From contig NW_006763135.1 of assembly GCF_000264905.1 (NCBI RefSeq), positions 2,455,428 to 2,519,427 on the forward strand: a stretch of 64,000 bases of DNA. Reading direction: 5' to 3'. This DNA comes from Stereum hirsutum FP-91666 SS1 (lineage: Eukaryota > Basidiomycota > Agaricomycetes > Russulales > Stereaceae). The notes under the pieces are model-generated. The model did not search any database. It was given only the letters and a program-made list of their open reading frames with translations, and was not told where the DNA came from. The position numbers were made by a program, and so were the translations under genes. Positions within the stretch are counted from its first letter, which is position 1, and every line of letters begins with the position of its first letter. This document shows, piece after piece, positions 1 to 10,963 of this stretch.

Positions 1-636
1 TCCTCCATATCTCATCCCCTGGACACACTGTCTCGCGTCCTTCCAACCCCAGCAAAATCTGCGCTCGGCATCTCTTCCTCGTCCGATCTACCAGAAGACG
101 ACCCTTCATCGCCGAAACGCGGCCCGTTCTTTAACCTACCCGAGAATGAATGCGCAATCTGTGCCGAAAATGCTGCTCTCAATCTTGACCTTTCCAATCC
201 CGCAGCATCCATGGCTCAAGCAAGTTCTCAAGTCGCTTACTCTATGGCTTCCACCCAAGGGCCATCGAGACATTCTTTGACCTCAGCACATGACGACACG
301 GATGAACCACCACCCCATCCTCTCAACACTCCCTATCGTACATCTTGTGGTCACGTCTATTGCTACGTCTGCATCTCGGATAAGATGCTCCGAGCAGCAG
401 ACGAGGCAGGTCCGCCTTGGGATTGCCTTAGATGTCGCGAGGCTGTTCGGGGTGCAGAAAGAGTCAAAGTGCAAGAGCATTGGATCAGAGAGGGAGATGA
501 TGGAGAAGGCAGTGTTGCGGAATCGCAGTGGGGGAGTGATTATTTCGATGAGTTGGGAAGTAGTGTTAGTGGTGTCAGTGGGATGACTATGGGCAGCAGG
601 AGCTGGATTAGTGGCAGTGACGAAGGCTCAGAGTGA
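1..636 (+). CDS. PEX2: PEX2 peroxin, C-terminal RING part (5' end outside window)
   Basis: The reading frame is open from the first base to the TGA at 634-636, so the start lies upstream. It encodes a RING finger: CAIC at about 150-161, then YRTSCGHVYCYVC at 340-372 and CLRC at 424-435. This C3HC4 order and the spelling CGHVYCYVC match PEX2, the RING E3 subunit that with PEX10 and PEX12 forms the peroxisomal ubiquitin ligase recycling PEX5. About 55 residues separate the first Cys pair from the rest of the RING, longer than usual. The tail is acidic and Ser/Gly-rich. The membrane part of the protein is not in the window. Another peroxin RING is possible but PEX2 fits best. Confidence 0.8.
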   Translation, partial: SSISHPLDTLSRVLPTPAKSALGISSSSDLPEDDPSSPKRGPFFNLPENECAICAENAALNLDLSNPAASMAQASSQVAYSMASTQGPSRHSLTSAHDDTDEPPPHPLNTPYRTSCGHVYCYVCISDKMLRAADEAGPPWDCLRCREAVRGAERVKVQEHWIREGDDGEGSVAESQWGSDYFDELGSSVSGVSGMTMGSRSWISGSDEGSE

Positions 637-853
637 TCTAGCTACTGAGGGGGCGTAGCCCATATCTTGTACGGCGTTCCCGCACCTACATATCGAGATA
701 TTGACAAGAATAAACGCGTGACATAGCAATTGTGTAATTAAAGTCGAAGATAATAGATCGACGACAAGTGGTAGTTTAGCCCAAAAATAGCTTCAAGGTA
801 TAAAGATCTCCTTCACTCTCAAGATATACTTACTAGATCTCATCTTCCTACCA

Positions 854-3800
854 TCACTTGCCAGCGATCTCGTCCTGTAACTGCTTGAGAACGGTAGGAT
901 CGGCCTCGCCAAGATAACGGACTTGCAGCTGTTGAGGACCACCGCAAGCGACGGTCGCCTCTTGTAGACGGGCCCCGATAAAAGCGGCGAGCGGCGCTGT
1001 GCGGATAGGGTCGTTGTCCCACGACTGATTGAACTGTATGTGTTAGTGAGTGCTCAAGTAAAGGCTGATATCAACTTACGGATTTGCGGCGGCCATACTC
1101 TGGCATGTCCTCGGTGTCATTATAGAAATTGCTCGGTGGCTCGTCCCAGTACAAGGTCAGGAAGGTGCTGCGCCACAAACTTCAAATCAGCCATAATTTT
1201 GCTGCGTAAGGTAGATATGACTTTACCTTTCGCCCGACAACGCTTCCTCCTGTTTCTGTTGGATAGCCTCCTTGAGCTCACCGAAGACATCAAGCCAAAT
1301 GTTGAAGATTTCGGATGGTAGCCGCTGCATAACTTCCTGACGTCCGGTCGAGACCAGTGCAGCGATACCCATGGCCGTGAGCTTGCGACGACGGGGTTCT
1401 GACATATTGTCGAACTGTGGTGATATTGAGCAACACGAAGTTATGAGAGTCTAAGAAGATACGTACTCTACGCCACCATTGGTCCAGCAAGTCCTCCCAT
1501 AATTGCGTCTCGGGCACGTTCATTTTCGCAGAAGTTGCAGCCATGAGTTGAAGGAATGTCTGAGGCTCGGGCACTGCTATGCGCGACATGACGTAGATGT
1601 CGTGAGTAAGAATCGTAGTATCGGCCTAGTGTACCAGTGGTGAGCAAAAGAATACGACGGATAGAAAGAGTCAGTACTTTGTCCTCCATAATCTCTTTCA
1701 AAATATGAGCAAAGAGACCGGATGTGTGCAGAGCTTCGGCATAGCTGGATGGCGGCACGAGTTGAAACAGCATTTCGAGCGATTCCAAAAGCCCTTTTGT
1801 GTTGATAGAGTACACATTGGGGAACGTGACAACATATGCATTGAAGAGGTTGGTGGCGTAATGCTGATAGGTTGACAGTAAGTCTTTCCAGTAGAACGAG
1901 CTAGAGGGCCAAAGGGCAAATACTTGCCTGAACGACCGTCTGACCATCGAGAAGGTAGTAGCTCTCGAGGAGATCCGTGATCCTTCCCATAATGTCCACG
2001 CTAAGGGGTATGCGAGACACCAAGAGTGGGAAGAGATCGATCAGTCCACCGCTGCCAACTGTACCGACTGTGTTCGTGTTTCTTAAGGCGGTGGTCCATA
2101 GCTTAAAGACATCTTCATCCAAGTGCGCCAAGTTCTATATTTCAGGAGAAAAGAGTAGCATCCAAGCATCAAACAAAAAGTGAGAACGGACTTACGTTAG
2201 GCGTAAAGCTCTCTTGGATCAATGGGACCACTATGGATGATAGCGGGGCCGAGTTCTCCTTTACAGCCTGCATCCTACATTGAGCGATTGATACTGGAGA
2301 CATGTTGTGCTGACGTACGGAGATGAGCTGGGCGACGATTCTCAGCAAGGCATTCTTGACCATAAAATTATCTCCCGTGGCTGTCCCTAATGATACTGTG
2401 CATGAGCGTGGTGAATGAACGAAACACCAGTGAAGACGACATACAAAGTGGTGGGAATGCGGATGCAATGTCGGCGATGAAGGGAGTGACCTGTAAATGA
2501 CACTGAGCATGGTTCGCAGTGCTGAGATACCGGCCAATCGTATACCTGAAGACCTGCGCTTTCAAGTACAGTCTCTAAGGCGCTCGCCACACGCAGCTTG
2601 CTCTCGACTATCTCGGTGTCCGCAAGCAGCTTTAACAGTTCGGAAAGGACTGAGCCCAAGAACGGAGCAAAAGCGGTTGGGTCGAATGTGTTGCTCTATG
2701 TAAGACATGATTAATTCGTGGACGACATGATCAAAGGGCGAACGTACATTGAGACTATCCTTGATGGCTCCGGCGGTGGTGAGACGGATAACCTCAGTGC
2801 CTTCTCCTTTGTCCGTGAGAAGGTACGTGAGTATCTGCCAGATGCGTTGGTCGTTTAGTGGTGCGCAGTTATCGCCGATCCATTTCCCTATCAGCCACGC
2901 TACCCGGCGTTTGATGATGAGATAACTGTCGAGACGTCCTTGTGAACATGCAGACAAGGATGAGGCCCACATGAAGGCTTACTCAGGGTCCGGGTTGCGC
3001 ACTTCGTTCATTGCAACATCCAACCACTGTACAAAGTCGATTGAATCCTTCAGACGATGCGCGCATCTGCCAACGGCGCAATATACTGCTTCCTTCTGGA
3101 TGACGGCATCCATTCCAACAGTAGGTTGAGCTAGCGGATACTGTCAGTCGTATCGTACACAACAATGGTGGTGTAACGGGACACACCTATAATGCCACGG
3201 AAAGCTTCGGCGAGCATAGGAGTGACAAAGTCGCGGTACTGGTTGGCGAGGGTCATGAGGACCCTTTCCGCACACGGCTGATGCAACAGTTTCAGAAGAC
3301 GGGAAGTTATGATAGGAACATAAAATAGCTCACTCTGATCTCGAAGGTCCATTGCTCGTCTTCCTTTTCTTCACTGTTCACCCACTCTTCAGGATCAGCC
3401 ATCCAACCCTCGAGATCAGCAGGTTTTAGAGGCATGAAGTTAGTGACCAGGAGCGTCACTGCTCGCTGGACAAAGTCCTCCGGCATTGCTATGACATTGA
3501 CCATCAATAGAACACTATGTCATAAGAAACCATGAACATACTGGCAGCATTAGTCCCGGCCTTGCGCGTGGGAGACCATTGTGCAAGGCTATCTTTGAAG
3601 AGCACCATGCCCTGTACCAGGAAACGGACAGGGAAGACGGCAGTAGGGGAATCTGGCATTGCATACTTTAGATTCAGTTCGATACATAGTTGCAGAGACC
3701 TGCGACGTACCAGCGATAAGCTCCGAAGCAGCGTTGGCTTGAACGACCTGGTTCCAGTACCACGCCACAAGATCATCGCAGGTGGGCAATGCGATAAACC

Positions 3801-5070
3801 TAGTTGCGTCAAGTTGCTCTAGTCGTCGGAATACTTTACCCAGTGTGAGGATGTGTCGCGTATACAGCCCAAGATTGCGGCCAGTGGCGGGGTTAGGGGT
3901 TGTGGAGGAAGATCGTAACGTCTGCATAATAGTCGTTCGTAGCTCGAAATGTGCACGAACGTGACCGGCCAAGGTCTGGAAGAGTTGCATGAACTGACAC
4001 GGGTGTATTGTTTGTACGTAAGTATAAAGAGCGCTGGATGAATGAGCTGCACATACCCAGTCCTTGAATGCGTCCAGGGGATCTTTGGAGGTGTTTAGCC
4101 TGGGCCACACCCAAACCGCTATCCTCGCCACAGCTTTGAGGAGCAGATGGGTGGACATAACGATCTCGGTCACGCTTTGATCACCTAAACGAGCCACATC
4201 GAGGGCTGAAGAAAGCATCGAAGCGCATTTGACGTAGTAGTTGGATAAGATTAGATGAAGCTGTTCTGATAACTGAATGCGTGTGAGGACTGTCTACAGG
4301 CATGAATTTCATGAAAGACGAGCGAACCTGTTTCATGATAGCGATCCCGGTTAAGAACTTAATATTGTGAAATCTTTTAAGAACAGCATTGAGGGCTCTC
4401 AGAGAGCGATAGAGGACAAGACTAGCTTGTGTATCGGGAACGGTAGGGTTGGCCAGTCGCTTGTCGAGGTTGGTAGTGATGAGCGTGATGAGATCAGGAA
4501 TGAGGTTAGGCCTTCAATGGCATCCGTGATCAGATCATACGTAATACTAAGAGCCCAAGGGGCTTACCAGTTGTGGGGATACTCTTTATGAGCAATGTTC
4601 GCAATCGAGAGCTCGTTACAGCTACTGATCTGGAAAGAGGTGAGCTCGCAACAATTGGGTGGCGCACTGAATGTTACTCACTACATCATCCTCTTCCTGA
4701 AGCAGGGTCATGCAGCGCGCTTTGATCCATGTTCTCTCCTCATCGGTGAGCTGTCTAGATTTCGACCAGTAAGTATCAAGATTTCTTTCGGGAATGAGGT
4801 ACAAGAAACTGTGGCGCACCTCCGACTCCGCCAATGGTCCAATGCACGATTCTTAAACTGTAGGGCGCTGAGCTGGCGTACAGGTAAAGGCACGGTTTTT
4901 TGTGCAGCTATCTCCTGCAACACATTCCAACAACCCGGGAGCTCCAGCATGTCTTTCAGTAGAGCGGACGCCGCCTGCATCTTGGCCGGGTCCTGGGATG
5001 CCGCCTCGCACAAGACATTGTACAGTCCTTCTGGAGATATCCTCTCGTTTGGGGGTGTAGGCTTGACCAT
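854..5070 (-). CDS. KAP120: Importin-11 / Kap120-type karyopherin
   Basis: Multi-exon minus-strand gene of roughly 1000 residues. The N-terminus (ATG at 5068-5070) reads MVKPTPPNERISPEGLYNVL and then has the importin-beta N-terminal signature with LSALQFKNRALDHW around 4830-4880, as in importin-11. The remaining exons (4218-3589, 3507-3307, 2972-2562, 1947-1468 and others) are helical HEAT-like blocks. The last exon ends with VLKQLQDEIAGK and a TGA at 854-856. The family carries ribosomal and other cargo through nuclear pores with Ran-GTP. An in-frame TTG upstream of 5070 is not used as start because the family motif follows the ATG closely. Divergent from SLX4. Internal exon borders were not all resolved. 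Confidence 0.82.
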
Positions 5071-5386
5071 TGGATGTACGACTTTTAGGAACAAGCAATA
5101 AGACTAGAATTGTTTACGCACAAGAAGGTCAGACAAGAAAGAGGGCAAGGGCACGGTGACAACAGATGTCAACAACGCGTCGCGGTTCGCGTCCGTCGCG
5201 TCGTTTCGTTGGTGTCAGATCTTGTCGGACTTTGAAATTTATCGCAATACAACTTGGCTCAAAGCGTCGATGCTCCTCTGCTCCCGCTCCTTTCTTTCCT
5301 CTCTCACCAGACCGTCTCTACGCCTCACGCTTCACTCCTATTGTACAACCTATCAACAATCCCCTTCGGCCTCTATTTCGTTCAAT
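5071..5386. promoter_or_regulatory. Shared divergent promoter region, KAP120/SLX4
   Basis: About 316 bp between the two start codons. It is pyrimidine-rich on the plus strand just before the SLX4 ATG. No TATA box or known operator was recognised; the regulatory role is inferred from the head-to-head layout only. Confidence 0.45.
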
Positions 5387-8248
5387 ATGTCTCGCCCTGT
5401 TATAACGGGCCATATTTCGCCTGGTGTCAAAGATTTGGACGACGTTGAGGTTCTGGATTCAGAACCAGAACGAGAAGAAATTCGAAGGAAGCATAAGGAA
5501 GAGCGCAAGGAAAAGAGGCGCGAGGCTAGTCACAAAAAGCTTGTTGCATCAGCTTCCTCCATCGCCACACAACGGGCCTGTTTGAGCCCTCCACCTCCTG
5601 TCTCGATTCCAACTCCTCCCGAACAAAGCAACGATGATGTTATCGAAATCAGTGGTGAGTTCTTATTCGCTAACATTTTTGTACTCACATATCAATATCA
5701 TTTTCAGACAACGACGAAGGGCCCGCGACGGTTCAAGCCAGCAAGACTAGCGCTCCCACTAAACTCGTTAACGCAAGCAAAGAGGCTTCAGAGGAACCAA
5801 GCATCATTGACATCAGTGGTATTTATACTCACTTATCTGATTTTCTCAGACGCGTCTGCTGATGCGGCTTTGCAGACGATGCACGTCATCCACCAGCGCC
5901 TGTGTCTGTCTCGATACAAGCAACGCAACAGGAAAATGACCGTCGGCTCCCGACTCCTATCAACTCTTCTTCATCATATGCGGCAGTAGATATCGCTCAC
6001 TGCGCATCAGCAGCAGACGCACCTCAGGAACACCAGGACTCCGACGACTCTGAACAGGAGGGCTCGAACTTCCGCCTCAAAATGGGTCGCTTCGCCTACA
6101 CCTCGGACTCGCAATCGTCGTCTCGAGGCTCTCGACCACCCGGACGAACGTATCACTCCTACTCCACCGCAGCATCGCCTACACCCGTGTCCGATGCCCC
6201 CCCTGCCGAAAAGAAGAAGCGTGCTCGTACCCCAAAAGTTCAACTCGACCTTGGTGCCACAGATGGTGAGCTTGCCTCTCTGAAGCAATGTATCGCCTGC
6301 AAACGAGACTGGACGGTACGCAAGACCGCTGTCCAAAAGGGATCGCACATCCGGTCCTGTGCCGCTCAGCACGGTCTCAATCAAGAAACGGTGACCATTC
6401 TGATTCGTCGAGCTCTGGATGAGTCTCCTCCGCCCCCTAAGACCAAAGGAAAAGGAAAGGCGAAGGCGAAAACTGTCGAGGAACCTGCGGCCGAACCGAA
6501 AACATACCTGGAAAATGTCATCGACGAGACGACTGTCAAGCGCAGAGGCCGGCGGCCAGAGGTCCAGTCGACCGTACAAGACGTGCGTCACACGACCACT
6601 GCCATACTCAACAGGGCACGGACTGTTCTGGACGTCTCCGTCGACAAACACGGTCCTGCTCCTCCTTTAACTCAGGCCTTCGGCAAGAGCAAGTTGGGAG
6701 GTGCACTTCGCAGGCAAGAAGGTCAAGAGCAAGGAGAAAATGCGGAGCCGCCACGAACTCAAGTATTTGGCAAAAGTGCTTTGGGCGCAAGGTCTGGGTC
6801 TGGGGCACCTAGAATTTCTGGCTTCGGGTCTACCAGCGATGTTGAGGACGATGGACCTCCCCTCACTCAGCCTTTCGCTCCTTCGAAACTTGGCGCGAGT
6901 CTCCTTGCTACAGGTCCCTCGCTTATGGCGCCGTTGTCGCCGTCGAGGCAAAGTAATCAAGACAACTCTGTCATAAGTGTATGTCCTGTCACTCTTCTTT
7001 GTTACCCGCTGAGAGTAAGACGGTTGACATCTAGATCTCCTCTTCCCCTGACTCTGACTCCGCTCTGGCATCAAGCGCAAGAGACCTGGCTCTCCCTCGT
7101 ACCCAAGCTTCCAAACAAAGGCGAGGAAGCTTTTCTGATGCCACCGGCGTGGTCGCGGCCGGTGTCGACGTTGACGAGGCGCGAGCGAATGAGGAATATG
7201 TAATGAACGATGATCTATATGGATGGCAGTGGGACGGTGGCGAAGGATTCAATGATGATGCGAATTTATATTTCGAGCCAGATCTTCAACCTGGGTCACC
7301 TGTGGCAGGACCAAGCCGGATCACCTTCGAACGAGCTGCGGTCCCCTCGGACGAAGAACTAGAAATTGACGAACATTCAGATTCATCGCTGCGTCTGCTA
7401 CGGACTATTCTCGCTACTTCCGGGTCGGGAGCAAAGGGCAAAGGCAAAGGCAAAGCTAAACCGCCGGACACCTCTCCTGTTAAGACCAAGACCAAAACTA
7501 CCAAGAAGACGAAACCCTCATCTCAAGGAACGAGACCCGTTTCCCCTCCACCATCGCCGTCCAAGGCTGGCACGCCCAAGAAGCAAGTGCGCAAAGCAGC
7601 TCCAGCTTCGTCGCCACCCAAATCGTCCCGTTCGCAGCAAGGTCGGACTCGGTCCACAGTCCTTCATTCTTCAGACGAAGAATTCGACATGGTACCCCTG
7701 TCATCCCAAAAAGCCGCCGGCACCGTCACCCCCAAACGCCGCAAACGACAAAGCTCCTCGACCGATGAGTCGGCTCTAAAGTCGAAGGCCACGGGTTCAC
7801 CGTCCAAGAAAGCCAAAGGAAAGGCGAAAGCCACTTCGCCTACTCGAACTCGCAAAAAGCGCACCGCAGCATCGGACGATGGGGCAGAATCCGAAGACGT
7901 CGATATGCCCGTCCCAGGGCGACTTCTTCTTGACGACGAAGAAGCAGGTCGATATTTGGAAGAGAAGCTGAAAGCGTCCATATTTGCGGACGAGGAGTTG
8001 CATTTGCGTATTCTGCGCTATGAGCCTATCGAGTTTGATGTTTTCATTCAACTGTTGAAGGATGTGAAGATGGGGAAGGGGAGGATGAAGGTGGCTGTGA
8101 GTGGAATTCTGGATAAACTTGTGAGTCGAGTCCGAATCAGTCGTTGTTGAGCCTAAGAGGGGGACTCACGAATTGAACCCTCGAACAGGCTATCAATTTT
8201 TACGGAGTGCATGGGACGACCGGTCGGAGTCGAACAAAGAAGAGATGA
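5387..8248 (+). CDS. SLX4: SLX4, scaffold subunit of SLX1-SLX4 structure-specific endonuclease
   Basis: Five exons: 5387-5654, 5708-5818, 5876-6978, 7035-8120 and 8189-8248. The joined length is 2628 nt, giving 875 residues. The C-terminal Slx4 domain, which binds SLX1, is clear: LHLRILRYEPIEFDVFIQLL at about 8000-8060, a Lys-rich helix, then INFYGVHG in the last exon. A zinc-finger-like segment CIACKRDW...HIRSC lies at 6292-6360 (C-x2-C-x14-H-x3-C), in the position of a UBZ-type finger. Two SUMO-interaction-like motifs, VIEISD and IIDISD, sit at residues 85-90 and 122-127. A motif of the form TQxFxxSxLG occurs three times near residues 388-460. Long Lys/Pro/Ser-rich linkers fill the rest. 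In the family it holds nucleases for Holliday-junction and crosslink repair. Confidence 0.9.
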
Positions 8249-8529
8249 TTCACCGAATTACGAACGGACGATGAGTGATAGTAGATGAATACTGAATACA
8301 GGATAAGTATACAATGCGTGTTATTATAGTTTATGATGCTCTGTTGAAGAGAGAAAGACCCTGTTGAAGGCATCAGAGAAACATCCACCTCTACCTCCAC
8401 TACCACCTCCACATGTATCTCTCCAATACTCTAGAACCAATACTGTACCAGCCTCTAAGTATCTATAAGAATAAACCAACGGAAAGTGAAAAAACCGGGT
8501 GACCACGACATGCACTCAACGGGAGCATC

Positions 8530-10671
8530 TCACAACGCAACACTCGCCAAATCCGCTACTTCGATCACACCCCCGACGAGGTGCAGACTTCCTGCCACTA
8601 GTACGTCTACGCCTTTCTTGTCGTTCCCGCTTACACCGCGAACGATCCTAACGGCGTGTTCGATAGAGGGGAGAACGTGGACGTTGGATGCGGCGAAGGA
8701 AGGTACGAGGGCTTTCCATGCGGACGCGAGGTCTTGCTGGGTTTTGAGCTGAGCGAGATCTGACTCGGCTATAGCGTGAGTCGTCAGATCTACAGCCGAA
8801 AATAAAATAGAATAACGCGATCAGCTGTATGGTCATGGAGAGAAAGAAGGACAGACGAGAGTGAATCATGGGTACTCACCGCCCTTGAACCCCCCATCGG
8901 CGTAGGTGACGTTCGCACAAAACACGACATGGTCAAAGAACGTCTCGGGCTCTTCTTTCGATCCGTGGAGTTGGAGTTGGGTTTTCATCTTTGCGAGGAC
9001 AGTACCGAGGAATGATGACCCAGAACGGCCATTCGTGCAGTTAAAAATGAGTACGCGGGGTCTTTGTTTCCTGTGGGTATATCGAGACCCTGGTCAGCAT
9101 TCATAACTTCCAATACGGATAGTCGAAGGGCGTAGTATGACTTACGAGTTCCCTCCTGCGGCCAACGCAAGCCCTGGCGCGACAAACCACTGCACACAAC
9201 AATCCAAACTCTCTACCGTATGCGCACCATCGAGGAACCACCTCGTACCCCCATATTCCTCGTTCGGGTCATTCACAGATTGGCAGCGACCCGGCCAACG
9301 AGAAGACTCGAGCGCTTTGACCCATACAGGCGGGAGTGGTAGTGCGGTGATAGCTTGCGTCTCGGGAGTCGAGGAGTCGATAGATTGTGCTTGTACGTGC
9401 GTTGATTCTGGTTCGAGGATTTGGAAGAATTTACGGACGAGGTGGACCGCGAGGTTGGCGTTTTGGAGTTGGTGGGTTCCGGCGAGGCCGAGCTTGATGT
9501 CGGCGAGCTCGGGGGTTAGAGGGACGACTGTGAATTCTGAGGCCTGGAAGATCGGACAGTCAGAAGGGATGGCATGAGGTGGTGCAAAGAAGAGAAGGTT
9601 ACCTTGAGATCTTCGCTCTGCTTCTTGAGAACCTGTAGGCCTTCTCCTGGTTGGTTGACCGTCAAAGCTGGTACGCCTTCCTGGAGCTCTTCGTCAGAGA
9701 TGAACGATGCTACTGGAGGAGCATATAAAGAGTACCTTGTAGATTCCACCCTTCTGCCATGCGATTTCCGCGAGTGTCTTTCCGAGGACGGCTGTGTGGT
9801 CGATTCCAAGCGCAGAGACTCCGGTGACTATAGGACGAGGGACGATGTTCGTGCAATCATATGTTCCGCCTACTCCGACTTCCAGAATGGTGGCATCGAC
9901 CTTATTCACACGTCAATACTTCAGAGTTATGGATGAAACGACGTTCGTGTTCACCTTGAGCGAAAGAAAGGCATGATAGGCCACTAAAGTCACGTAGCGG
10001 AAGTAAGCAGGCATGAGCGGTGTGCTTTCAAATTGGCGCTAGAAGCAAGTGTATCAGCGAAGAGTACGGTGTAGGTGTTGGCAGTTTGCGTACTGTAGTA
10101 TTCTGTTGTAGTCGATCCCACACTTCGAAGAAGAAACGAGCAAAGTCTTCCTCCGATATTGGTGCGCCGTTGACTCGTATCCGTTCTCGAACGGCGACCA
10201 AGTGAGGAGACGTATAGAGTCCTGCGTAAATAGTCTTAGCTTACTTACAGGGACATGTCAGGGTTGTAAGGATGCATACCGACTTTCCAAGATGGTTTAG
10301 CATGGCGAAGAATCGAGTCAGCGAAGGCGCAGGTAGATCCTTTGCCTTTGGTCCCGGTAATATGGATCACATTCAGTTTGTTCAACTCTTCGGGCTGTGA
10401 GATCGGTAAAGAAGTCTCTCAAAAACAATGTGTTGTTGATTCGCACCTCGTAGCCTATTCTCTGCAGATATTCCTTGGTCTCTGGGATGGCGAATTGGGC
10501 GAGGCGTCCTCCAGAAGCTCTGGATGCCTCTATTGTGGCGGCGTTGGACTGTAGCGAGTTGAGATGCTCTATGGCATCTCTGTAGGTGCGTGTAGACATT
10601 GTTCTATGGTACAATCGTAAAAGCCGAGGACGGGATAGGCACAGAGGAGAGAGAAGATACCGAGTTTGCAT
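8530..10671 (-). CDS. MET7: Folylpolyglutamate synthase
   Basis: Minus-strand multi-exon gene. It adds glutamates to folates, keeping them in cell and mitochondria. Visible motifs are the ATP P-loop VIHITGTKGKGSTCAFA near 10330-10375, YTSPHL near 10210, the Mur-ligase-like EVGVGGTYDCTNI near 9850-9890, and SALGIDHTAVLG. The end reads VLVAGSLHLVGGVIEVADLA with TGA at 8530-8532. Two starts are plausible: ATG at 10669-10671 gives an Arg/Leu-rich presequence (MQTRYLLSPLCLSRPRLLRL), and ATG at 10597-10599 gives MSTRTYRDAIEHLNSLQSN, where the conserved enzyme begins. This fits one gene serving mitochondria and cytosol, as known for the family. Divergent from EFR3. Confidence 0.92.
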
Positions 10672-10963
10672 TCGTGTGCCCCGCAAGCAGATAATGCTAA
10701 ATTGAAGCTGATCCCGGCTCGCTGAACGCCGCTGAGCAACCGCTGGGGGCGGAAGGCAATCTAATCTTATCTCGTGCCTGTTAGCGAACGCCACGCGAGG
10801 CGGAGAGCGCAGCGTCAGAGTCGACTCGTTCTAAACCACATCTTTGTTCATGTTCTTGGCTCGCTAGCCTCCTCTCCACGCCTCCTGCGCACCCTCCACT
10901 TATTTTACAGCTCTTCTCAATTCTTCTCCAGCCTTTCTCTCCTTCGGAACATCCTCAACGGCC
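10672..10963. promoter_or_regulatory. Divergent promoter region, FPGS/EFR3
   Basis: About 290 bp between the longer FPGS start and the EFR3 ATG, pyrimidine-rich close to EFR3. No specific element was recognised; the role is inferred from the layout. Confidence 0.4.

Noticed and set aside
4595..5101. Plus-strand open frame of 168 codons
   Set aside because: It lies exactly opposite the conserved N-terminal exons of the importin gene and has no family likeness; an antisense shadow.
6007..6651. Minus-strand open frame of 214 codons
   Set aside because: Antisense to the SLX4 third exon, with low-complexity Arg/Leu/Gly composition produced by the opposite strand.
8120..8190. tRNA-like B box (GGTTCAATTC on the minus strand)
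   Set aside because: The flanking bases do not form a T-arm and no A box or cloverleaf fits; it is the last SLX4 intron.
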